A stretch of DNA of 12,303 nt from Candidatus Nitrosopelagicus sp. (GTDB lineage: Archaea; Thermoproteota; Nitrososphaeria; Nitrososphaerales; Nitrosopumilaceae): assembly GCA_012964965.1 (NCBI GenBank), contig DTTB01000036.1:1-12303 (forward strand), in the 5' to 3' direction. Every line of letters starts with the position of its first letter. The first letter of the stretch is position 1. Below the pieces are notes generated by a model, which saw only the letters and a program-made list of their open reading frames with translations, did not search any database and was not told the origin of the DNA. This document shows, one piece after another, positions 4,440 to 11,917 of the stretch. A program made the position numbers and the translations under genes.

Positions 4440-6365
4440 TTTAATTGCTTCCTGAATTTGTGGATAATGCGATGTAACTCTGTACATCCGACGTATCGAC
4501 ATGGATAGGTTTTCTGATTTTCTCTTTTCGCCGTGATTTACAAGAACACGTCTAAGTTTAGGTCGTAGTTTTTGTACAAATGACATCAACTGGTTATAAT
4601 CACTGTGTCCACTGAATCCGTCCAGACGCTCTGTACTACAGTTAATTGAAATCACTTCTATCTTTCCCCCTTTTCCAAAAATCGAAACCTGTCTCGCACC
4701 GTCCATCACCCTTCTTCCTAGCGTTCCATTCACCTGATAGGAAACAAACAGTATCTTGTTTTGTTTGTGAGGTGCAATGTTCCTAAAGTAATCAAGTACT
4801 GGACCACCCTCTAGCATACCAGAAGTAGCAATTATGATACAAGGTGCCCCCTCACGTAACGGTTCATCTCTGTCATTTGGGTGTTCTACGTTTGTAAAGT
4901 ATTCAGAGTCAAACGGATTGTCATCTGTTTCCAAAATTTTCTGCTTTAGTTCCCTTACCAGATATTCGGGAAATGACTCATGTATTGAAGTAGCCTCCTG
5001 TATCATCCCTTCCATGAATACTGGAGCTTCAGTTAGTTCCCCAGACTTCATGTATTTGTCAATAACCATCATAAGTTCTTGTGCACGACCAACAGCAGGA
5101 ATAGGAATGAGAACTTTTCCTCCATCTTTGAGAACTGAATTGACTGATGAGATGAACGCTGTTTCAACCTCCTGTCTGCTTGGCTGTATGTCTTCCTTTG
5201 CACCATATGTACTTTCAATAAGAAGAGTTTCTACACGCGGATAGTTTGTGTAAGCACTTTCAAGAAGCATGCTTCTGCCGTATTTGATGTCTCCAGTGTA
5301 TACAAAATTATGATCACCGTTTCCAATATGAAAGTGACATGTAGCCGAACCAAGGATATGTCCTGCGTTCGACAGAACCAGTTTAATGTCAGGAGAAATA
5401 TCTGTTACAACGCCGTAAGGAAGAGTTATGGTTTGTCTCATAACTTGAAAAACATCTCTTTCCGAATATATTGGCATTTTGCCTTGGGCTGCTGTAACTT
5501 TGATTGAGTCAAGTTGTATTAGATTCATCATAGGAAGTGTAGGTTCCGTACAGTAAATTGGTCCCTTGTATCCATATTTGAGGAGTACTGGCAAAAACCC
5601 AGTGTGGTCAAAATGTGCATGACCAATTACAACCGCATCAAGTTCATCTAGAGTTATGTTAGCCCAATCAAGCCTTGGAAACGCTTCACTAGGATTACGG
5701 GCGCCAGGATTTATGCCACAATCAATCAAAACTTTGCTGTCAGACGTAGTCAATAACATGCAGGATCTGCCAACTTGACCAAAACCTCCCAGTGTCAGTA
5801 ATGATACTTCAGATTGTTGAGTGAGGCGTGACCTGAAAATTTGCTCGCCTACATGTTTGAGATGTTTTGCTCTGTCAGCCGAAGAAGCTTTAAGCTGATA
5901 GTTTATCTTTTGAATTGTGCTTGATTGTTTGTTTGTAGATTTTCTAATACGTATTTTCCAGCCTGTTTTTTCTGTCATTTCAGCATGGTTAAACTCGTCT
6001 ACATTTCTTTGACAAAGCCATGGGCGTTTTACTTCTATTGATACCTCGCCGGTTGTAGTATCGAAAAAAATTGCTTGTAGGTTTGCATCTTTTGGCACGT
6101 TTTCGCTAATAATTTTTCTAACATCGTCTTCGTTTTTTCTTATAGATTTGTCCGTTCTTATTACAATTCGTTTTTTTATCACATTAACAAGATTTGAAAT
6201 TATTGTGGTATTTTCAAGCAAATATCTGGGTGTCTTTGTGTAAATGGCAATTCTGGGACCCTCATAATCAATTTTGTTAATGTTAGCTTCTTTGGGAATA
6301 CTTTTCAGTATTATTGGCATGATGTTTTGCCCTGTAGGTAATTCCTGTTGTTGTTTTTTTTGCAT
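4431..6365 (-). CDS. fttA: KH/beta-CASP ribonuclease, transcription termination factor FttA (aCPSF1)
   Basis: A 644-aa archaeal homologue of the CPSF73 nuclease. In archaea this protein cleaves nascent RNA at U-rich sites to end transcription. N-terminal KH-type regions (about 1-145) precede a metallo-beta-lactamase core (about 185-390), a beta-CASP insertion (about 390-570) and the returning MBL part. Zinc ligands are visible: HAHFDH (H249, H251, D253, H254), H336 in NAGHILGSA, D359 in YTGDIKYG, H587 in GFSGHSD and H611 in VNHGE. All catalytic residues are present, so it should be active. The second KH region lacks the usual GxxG loop (WLCQRNV at 116-122). It lies 7 bp after psmB on the same strand, a pairing seen in many archaea, so the two are probably co-transcribed. 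Confidence 0.96.
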   Translation of the reverse strand: MQKKQQQELPTGQNIMPIILKSIPKEANINKIDYEGPRIAIYTKTPRYLLENTTIISNLVNVIKKRIVIRTDKSIRKNEDDVRKIISENVPKDANLQAIFFDTTTGEVSIEVKRPWLCQRNVDEFNHAEMTEKTGWKIRIRKSTNKQSSTIQKINYQLKASSADRAKHLKHVGEQIFRSRLTQQSEVSLLTLGGFGQVGRSCMLLTTSDSKVLIDCGINPGARNPSEAFPRLDWANITLDELDAVVIGHAHFDHTGFLPVLLKYGYKGPIYCTEPTLPMMNLIQLDSIKVTAAQGKMPIYSERDVFQVMRQTITLPYGVVTDISPDIKLVLSNAGHILGSATCHFHIGNGDHNFVYTGDIKYGRSMLLESAYTNYPRVETLLIESTYGAKEDIQPSRQEVETAFISSVNSVLKDGGKVLIPIPAVGRAQELMMVIDKYMKSGELTEAPVFMEGMIQEATSIHESFPEYLVRELKQKILETDDNPFDSEYFTNVEHPNDRDEPLREGAPCIIIATSGMLEGGPVLDYFRNIAPHKQNKILFVSYQVNGTLGRRVMDGARQVSIFGKGGKIEVISINCSTERLDGFSGHSDYNQLMSFVQKLRPKLRRVLVNHGEKRKSENLSMSIRRMYRVTSHYPQIQEAIKLF

Positions 6366-6372
6366 TAAATCA

Positions 6373-7005
6373 CTAAAGCGAGATTATGGATTTTTTTTGT
6401 TCCTTGTTCAAAAGTTGGAATCCATTCTTATCAATCGTTGCCACGTTGATCCCATCACCGGTTCCAATGTTTCTTACGATAGCAGCCTTTACTGCACGAA
6501 GTGCGATGGCTTTCGCATCATTGATGGTAAGATCATCACGATACTCATCTTCTAAGACACCATATGCAACGGGTGAACCGCTACCAGTTGTTACATATGA
6601 TTTTTTTTCTACAGAACCAAACATATCAATATTAAACAATGCTGGGCCATCACGATCATATCCACCAAGCAAGATGTCTGCGATGAATGGATATCCCCTA
6701 TTTTGATGAAAAACAAGAGAACAAAGTCTTGCTAATGATTTTATCATAATGTTCTCATTGTTTTGAATAGCGTGTACGTTTGCATGATATCTCAAAATAT
6801 CGGTTAGGTTTTGAGCGTCCGCAACTCCGCCCGCCAATGTCAGACCAGCATGGTCATAGATCTTTTGAATTTTCATTGTGTTATTATTTGCAATAAAATA
6901 TCCAGCACTAGCCCGCATATCGGCGCATAATACGACACCGTCAGATGCCTTAATCCCTACAGTGGTCGTGCCATGTAATATTTTTTCTTCAATATTCGTA
7001 GTCAT
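6373..7005 (-). CDS. psmB: Proteasome subunit beta, catalytic
   Basis: A 210-aa beta subunit of the 20S proteasome, which degrades unfolded or tagged proteins in the cytosol. A 12-residue propeptide ending in HG precedes the catalytic threonine, T13 (mature T1, TTTVGIK). In mature numbering D17 (ADMRAS) and K33 are in place, as is the GSGSP motif, so autocleavage and activity are expected. Archaea of this group often encode two beta subunits, one of them inactive; this is the active type. Translation probably uses the GAGGT site 7 nt before the ATG. The promoter region is shared with the divergent egsA, and fttA follows after 7 bp. Confidence 0.96.
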   Translation of the reverse strand: MTTNIEEKILHGTTTVGIKASDGVVLCADMRASAGYFIANNNTMKIQKIYDHAGLTLAGGVADAQNLTDILRYHANVHAIQNNENIMIKSLARLCSLVFHQNRGYPFIADILLGGYDRDGPALFNIDMFGSVEKKSYVTTGSGSPVAYGVLEDEYRDDLTINDAKAIALRAVKAAIVRNIGTGDGINVATIDKNGFQLLNKEQKKSIISL

Positions 7006-7012
7006 AGAATAT

Positions 7013-7017
7013 ACCTC
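7013..7017 (-). promoter_or_regulatory. Ribosome binding site of psmB
   Basis: GAGGT on the minus strand, 7 nt before the ATG at 7005. It fixes the start and shows that psmB has a leader, unlike several leaderless-looking neighbours. Confidence 0.65.
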
Positions 7018-7047
7018 GTATGAGTTGTTTTCAAATTATTTTTACCC

Positions 7048-7057
7048 TATTAAATAA
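7048..7057. promoter_or_regulatory. Possible shared AT-rich box A between psmB and egsA
   Basis: TATTAAATAA on plus (TTATTTAATA on minus) could act as box A for both directions. On minus it predicts a start site near 7026 and a leader of about 20 nt that includes the psmB GAGGT. On plus it predicts a start near 7078, which would exclude the GTG at 7066 and favour the egsA ATG at 7105. Confidence 0.4.
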
Positions 7058-7104
7058 CTTTTGTAGTGGCAAATAATAAGAAGTGCTTAAAACGAAAAAA
7101 ACAC

Positions 7105-8148
7105 ATGCGATCGCACACGATGGAATTACCCCGTAAAATTGTGGTAGGCGAAAAAAACATTAGTGATATAGGTGCTTTTCTAAAATCCTTAGAAGACCCA
7201 AAGAGTGTATCTCTAATTTCAGGAAACAATGTTAAAAAAATAGTTCAAAAAAAAATTGAAAAGTCTCTTAGTACATCTAAAATTAAATACATTTGGCACT
7301 TAGCTAAAACTATCGATAGAAAATCTATAATTGAAATAGAAAAGAAAGTGTTGCGGAACAAAAGTGATTTAGTTATAGGAATTGGTGGTGGACGTTCTGT
7401 AGATATTGCTAAAATGATTGGTTTTAATATTGACAAGTCGTTTGTTAGCATTCCAACATCAGCTTCACATGATGGCATAGCAAGCCCTTTTGTTTCAGTT
7501 AGGGGTGATAGACCACATTCCTTAGTGGCTACTGCTCCGCTTGGGGTTTTTGTTGATGTAGATGTAATAAAAAAAGCCCCAAAAAGATTGCTAGCCAGTG
7601 GTTGTGGAGATCTTATAGCAAAAATTACAGCAGTACGAGATTGGCAGCTTGGTAGAGACAAAACTGGTGAATATTATGGGAGATATTCAGCTGATTTAGC
7701 TTTGATGAGTGCAAAAATTTTGATGGAAAGTTCCACTATCTTTTCAAAAAAAGGATTGAATGTACGAGAAATTGTGGAGGCGTTGATAAGTGCTGGAGTT
7801 GCATCATGTATTGCTGGCAGTAGCAGACCATGTTCAGGTGCAGAGCATTTGTTTTCCCATGCTGTGGATAAATTAGAACCAGGTGTAGGTCTTCATGGTG
7901 AAAAATGTGGTATTGGTACTATCATGATTGCAAAATTGCAAGGACAAGACTGGGAAAAAATTGTAAAAACATTGAAGGGTGTTGGTGTTCCTACTACCGC
8001 AAAAGAAATAGGATTAAAACCTGGGACACTTGCAAAGGCGCTAACAATTGCGCAGTCATTAAGGCCAGAAAGATATACTATATTAAATGAAGTTAATATG
8101 ACTGAAAAGAAAGCTATCGCACTTGCCAAAAGCACTAAGGTGCTTTAG
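7105..8148 (+). CDS. egsA: sn-glycerol-1-phosphate dehydrogenase
   Basis: A 347-aa enzyme that reduces dihydroxyacetone phosphate with NAD(P)H to sn-glycerol-1-phosphate, the backbone of archaeal ether lipids. It belongs to the iron-alcohol-dehydrogenase/glycerol dehydrogenase superfamily. The nucleotide-binding IGIGGGRSVDIAK is at 91-103 and SIPTSASHDGIASP at 115-128. The usual Zn ligands are D169 (CGDLIAK), H248 (GAEHLFSHA) and H264 (GLHGEKCG). I chose the ATG at 7105 because MRSHTMELPRKIVVG matches where the family begins; a GTG at 7066 in the same frame would add 13 lysine-rich residues. The 3' end overlaps the convergent FKBP gene by 14 bp. Confidence 0.95.
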   Translation: MRSHTMELPRKIVVGEKNISDIGAFLKSLEDPKSVSLISGNNVKKIVQKKIEKSLSTSKIKYIWHLAKTIDRKSIIEIEKKVLRNKSDLVIGIGGGRSVDIAKMIGFNIDKSFVSIPTSASHDGIASPFVSVRGDRPHSLVATAPLGVFVDVDVIKKAPKRLLASGCGDLIAKITAVRDWQLGRDKTGEYYGRYSADLALMSAKILMESSTIFSKKGLNVREIVEALISAGVASCIAGSSRPCSGAEHLFSHAVDKLEPGVGLHGEKCGIGTIMIAKLQGQDWEKIVKTLKGVGVPTTAKEIGLKPGTLAKALTIAQSLRPERYTILNEVNMTEKKAIALAKSTKVL

Positions 8149-8893
8149 TTTTTTTAGTCACTTTCGATTCTGTTTTTGCAGCCTTAGAAGTTTTTTCTGC
8201 GGATTCTGCTTGTTTTTTTACATATGTTTCTATGAAGTTTATTTTTTCCAAGGTAGGTATAAATTTGAAAATATCAGTTTGAATCAAGTGTTTAACGGCT
8301 GGTAAATTATCAGCACGAAACATTTCTTCAGGCATAGTAATATCTATCACGTTTCCAGTTTTCTTGAACAAAATTTTATCGTCTTTTACTGGAATCCATC
8401 TCTTTAAAATTCCTGTTGTTTTTTCTTCGTCTGATTTCAGTTCCTTAAGTACATTGATATCATAAAGAATAGTTTTACCAGCAAATCTATGATTGTAGTC
8501 TATCTGAACTCTGCCAGCTCCGATAAATCTGACGATTCCACTTTTGCCATCAACCTCTATTCGATCACCTATTGAAACCTTTTCTGCATCTTCGCCAAGT
8601 TTACGTTGTGGAATCTTTCTAACTTTACCTGCATCCCTTTCTCCAAATCCTTTTGCAGGAGGAACCTCTATCGTTTTCTTATCACCAACTGAAGTTTTCT
8701 CTAACGCCTCATCCACGCCTTTGATAATCCATGATTCTCCAACCGAGACTAGTTTAGGTTGGTATTTGATGTCATGTTCATGCAAGGAATGTTTCTTTGC
8801 CTCTTCCTCACTAGTTGTTTCGAAAACTTCTCCTGTGTCTTTTACTTTGGCAGTATAATCTACCAGAAGCAAAGAACCCTTACTGAAAGCCAA
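8135..8893 (-). CDS. FKBP-type peptidyl-prolyl isomerase, SlyD-like with C-terminal extension
   Basis: A 252-aa folding helper that isomerises peptidyl-proline bonds. The FKBP core covers about residues 1-85 and 135-150 (LLLVDYTAKV, IIKGVDEALEKTSVGDKK, VPPAKGFGERD), with an insert-in-flap chaperone domain between them (about 90-134) and the return motif DYNHRFAGKTILYDINV (132-148), as in SlyD. An extra domain of about 70 residues follows, then a Lys/Ala/Thr-rich tail (about 226-252). The His/Cys-rich metal tail of bacterial SlyD is absent. The long form matches the 26-28 kDa archaeal FKBP group. It is last in a minus-strand series, 42 bp after the aminotransferase gene. Confidence 0.92.
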   Translation of the reverse strand: MAFSKGSLLLVDYTAKVKDTGEVFETTSEEEAKKHSLHEHDIKYQPKLVSVGESWIIKGVDEALEKTSVGDKKTIEVPPAKGFGERDAGKVRKIPQRKLGEDAEKVSIGDRIEVDGKSGIVRFIGAGRVQIDYNHRFAGKTILYDINVLKELKSDEEKTTGILKRWIPVKDDKILFKKTGNVIDITMPEEMFRADNLPAVKHLIQTDIFKFIPTLEKINFIETYVKKQAESAEKTSKAAKTESKVTKKTKAP

Positions 8894-8935
8894 TGTATAC
8901 AGCGTTTTTGAATTTCCTTATATGAGTGTAAGGTA

Positions 8936-10081
8936 TTATAGATCTTTTAATTTCTCTTCAGCAATTTTAAGACCTGCCTGTGCATCTACACTGTAACCCA
9001 TTATATCTAATGTTGAAGCAATGGAAGAAATTGTTCTCATAACATGATATCTTTGAACCTCGCCCATACAGCCAACTCTGAACACTTTTCCTTTCAAATT
9101 TCCAAATCCCCCGGCAACAAGAACTCTGAATTTCCGAGCCAAAGTATCTCGAAATGTTTTGTCTTCTAGACCATCAAGATAGTTCAATGCAATTACTACT
9201 GTAGAACGAGAGTCCTCTTTTGCAAACGGAGTTAATCCTATTGCACTAAGTCCAGAATATAGAGCATTAGAACATATTCTGTGTCTTTTAATTCTGTTGT
9301 CAAGTCCTTCTTCTAAAATCATGGTCATTGCCTCTCTGTAAGCATAAAGTAATGGTATTGCAGGAGTAAACGGAGTGTGCTTTGATTCTGCGTAATATTT
9401 GAAGTAACGTGGTAAATTGAAGTACATTGTTGAGGGAGGATTTTCAATCATGTATTTTTTGGTTCTTTCGTTAACAACAATGGGTGATATTCCAGGTGGT
9501 GCCGCAAATGCCTTTTGAGCACCGGTCATTGCAATGTCAACTCCCCATTTGTCTACCTTGAGCTCCTCACCGCCAACTATTGAAACACCATCTACAACAT
9601 AGTAGGAATCGTTTCTGGAAGTAAGATCCTTTACCTTGTCGAGATAGTTAATCATAGTTCCAGTGGAAGTTTCGTTCCATACGCAATAGAATGCTTTGAT
9701 GTCTTTGTTGTTATCAAATGCCTCTTTTACATTTTCAAAACTAGCGTTTTCACCAGGAGGTGTTTCAAGTTTAATTACACTAGCGCCAGCCCACTCTAAC
9801 ATTTGTGACAGTCTGCTGCTGAACTCACCATTCACCGGAAGGATAACCTTATCGCCTTTTTTTATGAGATTTACAACACTAGCTTCAACAGCACCAGTGC
9901 CAGATGCAGAAAGACATACAGCCTCACCCTCTGTCATGAATACTTTTTTTGTTTTTTCAACACAGTCTACGTATAGTTCTACAAAATCATCGCTTCTATG
10001 GTTAATCATTGGCACGTACATAGCTCGCATGATTCTTTCAGGGACGTTTGTTGGTCCCGGCAACATTACAAGATATTCCAA
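8936..10081 (-). CDS. Class V PLP aminotransferase (alanine-glyoxylate/serine-pyruvate type)
   Basis: A 381-aa fold-type I, PLP-dependent aminotransferase. The N-terminus MLPGPTNVPERIMRAM and the NHRSDDF at 27-33 are typical of alanine-glyoxylate/serine-pyruvate/phosphonate aminotransferases. The Schiff-base lysine is K190 in MTGAQKAFAAPPG, the PLP-pyridine aspartate is D164 in VVDGVSIVGG, the glycine-rich phosphate region is ASGTGAVEA (59-67), and R336 in FRVGCMG is the substrate-carboxylate arginine. The likely reaction is transfer of an amino group from alanine or serine to glyoxylate or pyruvate; the true substrate pair is not readable from sequence. It lies in a compact minus-strand series between the NMN adenylyltransferase and FKBP genes. 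Confidence 0.92.
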   Translation of the reverse strand: MEYLVMLPGPTNVPERIMRAMYVPMINHRSDDFVELYVDCVEKTKKVFMTEGEAVCLSASGTGAVEASVVNLIKKGDKVILPVNGEFSSRLSQMLEWAGASVIKLETPPGENASFENVKEAFDNNKDIKAFYCVWNETSTGTMINYLDKVKDLTSRNDSYYVVDGVSIVGGEELKVDKWGVDIAMTGAQKAFAAPPGISPIVVNERTKKYMIENPPSTMYFNLPRYFKYYAESKHTPFTPAIPLLYAYREAMTMILEEGLDNRIKRHRICSNALYSGLSAIGLTPFAKEDSRSTVVIALNYLDGLEDKTFRDTLARKFRVLVAGGFGNLKGKVFRVGCMGEVQRYHVMRTISSIASTLDIMGYSVDAQAGLKIAEEKLKDL

Positions 10082-10121
10082 ATAATTACCCGATCCGGTT
10101 GGCTTACGGCTTTATTTATAA

Positions 10122-10616
10122 TTACAGATTTTTTAGACGATCTGTGGCATTAATTTTATCCAACACTTTTCGTGTTCCTTGTGGAACCAAGTCCTCCCAA
10201 TTTTTATCATCCAGAATTAGCTGGCGTATGTTGGTTCCTGAAAATTTTTCACGATCTTTTAGCATAACCTGAATGACATTAATTTGGCGTTTCTCAAACA
10301 AGGTCTTAGTAAATTCGTCATTTGTAAAAACAATATCATATTTTGGTACAATTTGATCAATTTCAAAAGTCCATTTTTCGTGGTTATCAACATCGGGTAT
10401 ATTGAATATTTTGATACGGTTAACTATTGAAGGGTCAATTGATGAGAGGATCATCTCTCTTCTTTCTGCCGCAGAAAAGGGATTTTTTTTTTCATTATCC
10501 TTGTTTGAGCTTCCAATACAAATCGATAGCTCACCCACCCTTGCCAATCCAAACAACACGGCATCAAGATGTCCTAAGTGAAAGGGTTGAAACCTTCCAA
10601 TCAAAAGCCCGTTCAT
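10122..10616 (-). CDS. nadM: Nicotinamide-nucleotide adenylyltransferase
   Basis: A 164-aa enzyme that joins NMN and ATP to give NAD, the last step of NAD synthesis, in the cytosol. It is a HIGH-type nucleotidyltransferase: GRFQPFHLGH (7-16) is the nucleotide-binding motif, SNKDNEKKNPFSAAER (37-52) matches the archaeal NMNAT loop, and FSGTNIR (125-131) is the C-terminal ATP-binding signature. The length fits the archaeal family. The reading frame can be extended to a TTG at 10655 that overlaps the stop of the CopD-like gene, but the ATG at 10616 gives the standard N-terminus MNGLLIGRFQP and has a box A 25 nt upstream. Confidence 0.94.
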   Translation of the reverse strand: MNGLLIGRFQPFHLGHLDAVLFGLARVGELSICIGSSNKDNEKKNPFSAAERREMILSSIDPSIVNRIKIFNIPDVDNHEKWTFEIDQIVPKYDIVFTNDEFTKTLFEKRQINVIQVMLKDREKFSGTNIRQLILDDKNWEDLVPQGTRKVLDKINATDRLKNL

Positions 10617-10636
10617 AAGATTACTTTTAAAATATT

Positions 10637-10645
10637 CCTTAAAAG
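10637..10645 (-). promoter_or_regulatory. Putative box A of the NMN adenylyltransferase gene
   Basis: CTTTTAAGG on minus is centred 25 nt upstream of the ATG at 10616. It lies within the short gap after the CopD-like gene, so nadM may have its own leaderless transcript as well as read-through. Confidence 0.45.
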
Positions 10646-10651
10646 ATATTC

Positions 10652-11146
10652 TCAAACTCCTACATCAAGTAAGGCAGCAAAAAATAATATGGCTACTGAG
10701 ATTACAACCGTAGTTTCTCCTAGAATCATGCCATTTTTTGTAAGTTTTTTCAGCTCGCTATCCGTAATTCGTTTTGCTGCAATTTTTTCTTCAACATTTT
10801 TGTTAAATACACGAATATGAATTGCAAAGGTAACAATCAATGCAATAACAAGAATGATTTTTGTTATCAGGAATGCGCCATAACTGGTTGAGAATAGAAT
10901 TTCATTACTTTGAAGCACCAAATGTGAATTATAGATTCCCGTAGCGATTAAAATTATAAGTGCCGGTAAGGCTATTTTGTTAAATCGTCTACCAGTATTG
11001 ATCATTAAAATTAGACGTTCTTCGATAGGGAATGACATTTTTTTCAAAAGTGGTGCCAAAACAAGACCAAGAAATATGGAACCGCCGACCCAAATTGATG
11101 CACAAAGTAAATGAATCCAAGTTACTACGGCCTGTTCCATTGTCAT
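10652..11146 (-). CDS. CopD/HemJ-like four-helix membrane protein
   Basis: A 164-aa integral membrane protein with four hydrophobic segments at about 5-33, 58-78, 88-112 and 140-160. The first contains the IHLLCASIWVGG pattern with H12, typical of the copper-resistance D (CopD) domain, which shares a fold with HemJ-type proteins. Other in-membrane or edge histidines are H75 and H110, and a lysine, K96, lies in the third helix. These could bind copper or a heme, but which one is not evident. There is no obvious partner gene (no CopC) next door. The start MTM gives two ATGs two codons apart; I used the first. It begins the minus-strand series leading to nadM, the aminotransferase and FKBP. Confidence 0.8.
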   Translation of the reverse strand: MTMEQAVVTWIHLLCASIWVGGSIFLGLVLAPLLKKMSFPIEERLILMINTGRRFNKIALPALIILIATGIYNSHLVLQSNEILFSTSYGAFLITKIILVIALIVTFAIHIRVFNKNVEEKIAAKRITDSELKKLTKNGMILGETTVVISVAILFFAALLDVGV

Positions 11147-11225
11147 AAAAATTCGATCTATGTCTCAAATATTAGGCATGTGAATTCTGGAAGGTTTTTT
11201 AGTTGTACACAGTGTGAGAGAATGC

Positions 11226-11720
11226 TTGACCCTTCAATCAAAAATGATTCTATACGTGGCAATTGGAGGATTGTTCGTATTTTTGTTTGTAATGGTTGGT
11301 GTTTCCTATATGGACATCCCAGAATTAGAAAAAGCTGAAATCAAACTGGGCAGTGTTGAAGTAATCGATGTAAATAGTATTGATAATCATGCCTTGCTGA
11401 AAATTAGCTTTCTTATTACAAATCACGGCGCAAAGACATTCGTTATTCCATTAATTACTTATGAGCTCTTTGCAAACGGAAAATCTATTGGAACTTCATC
11501 TTATAATGTTGAGGACATTCCAATGACCGGCAGAGCTCCATTTTATCCTGGAGCAGAGATCCCTTTAGGAAGTAATATGAAGATTTTTCAAACTGAGGAT
11601 TATAATGATGAATATTTAGCGATCGTTAATGGTGAATATGTTGAGTTTAGCGTAAAAGGTCAATACACCGTAGAAACTGCTTGGCAGTTACTTGATATAG
11701 AATTTGAAAGCTCGTTATAG
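11226..11720 (+). CDS. Membrane-anchored extracytoplasmic protein, unknown function
   Basis: A protein of about 158-168 aa depending on start. One hydrophobic segment (ILYVAIGGLFVFLFVMVGVSY) is followed by a domain that should face outside. That domain is beta-rich: VEVIDVNSIDNHALLKISFLITNHG, then IPLITYELFANGKSIGT and YVEFSVKGQY, a pattern that recalls LEA14-type or other immunoglobulin-like beta-sandwich folds, without a firm match. Starts possible in frame are GTG 11214, TTG 11226 and ATG 11244. I list 11226 because it keeps a lysine before the membrane helix and a T-rich TTTTTTAG lies about 26 nt upstream, but the evidence is weak. No lipobox cysteine is seen. It stands alone, convergent with tRNA-Val. 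Confidence 0.75.
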   Translation: MTLQSKMILYVAIGGLFVFLFVMVGVSYMDIPELEKAEIKLGSVEVIDVNSIDNHALLKISFLITNHGAKTFVIPLITYELFANGKSIGTSSYNVEDIPMTGRAPFYPGAEIPLGSNMKIFQTEDYNDEYLAIVNGEYVEFSVKGQYTVETAWQLLDIEFESSL

Positions 11721-11734
11721 CTTTCTGTGAACTG

Positions 11735-11748
11735 AAAAATATAAAAAA
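11735..11748 (-). terminator. T-rich terminator after tRNA-Val
   Basis: Directly after the tRNA discriminator base the minus strand reads TTTTTTATATTTTTC, a typical archaeal oligo-T termination tract. Confidence 0.6.
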
Positions 11749-11822
11749 TGGGCCGAGAGAGATTTGAACTCTCGACCACTGCCGTGTCGAGGCAGTATCC
11801 TAACCAACTAGACCATCGGCCC
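11749..11822 (-). tRNA. tRNA-Val (anticodon GAC)
   Basis: Read on the minus strand this folds as a full cloverleaf. The acceptor is GGGCCGA with TCGGCCC and discriminator A, the D stem is GTCT with GGAT, and the anticodon stem is CTGCC with GGCAG. The variable loop is TGGTC (G15-C48 possible), and the T arm is GAGAG-TTCAAAT-CTCTC. The seven-base anticodon loop is TCGACAC, so the anticodon is GAC (Val, codons GUC/GUU). Position 33 is C instead of the near-universal U. CCA is not encoded and no intron is needed. Identity as Val is also supported by the A discriminator. Confidence 0.93.
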
Positions 11823-11889
11823 ATGTCAGCAAAACATTATTGGTAGATTATTAACGTTTAACAAAAAATTAGTTGAATTTGATTAAAGC

Positions 11890-11896
11890 TTAAATT
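11890..11896 (+). promoter_or_regulatory. Putative box A of tRNA-Arg
   Basis: TTAAATT is centred 25 nt upstream of the first base of the tRNA at 11918. Confidence 0.45.
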
Positions 11897-11917
11897 GTTA
11901 CATGTGTGTTTTTTGCT

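Noticed and set aside
7066..7104. GTG 7066 as the start of egsA
   Set aside because: It adds a lysine-rich stretch before the usual family N-terminus and would lie upstream of the predicted transcription start; kept only as an alternative.
10617..10655. TTG 10655 as the start of nadM
   Set aside because: The 13 extra residues precede the normal family N-terminus, and a well-placed box A supports ATG 10616.
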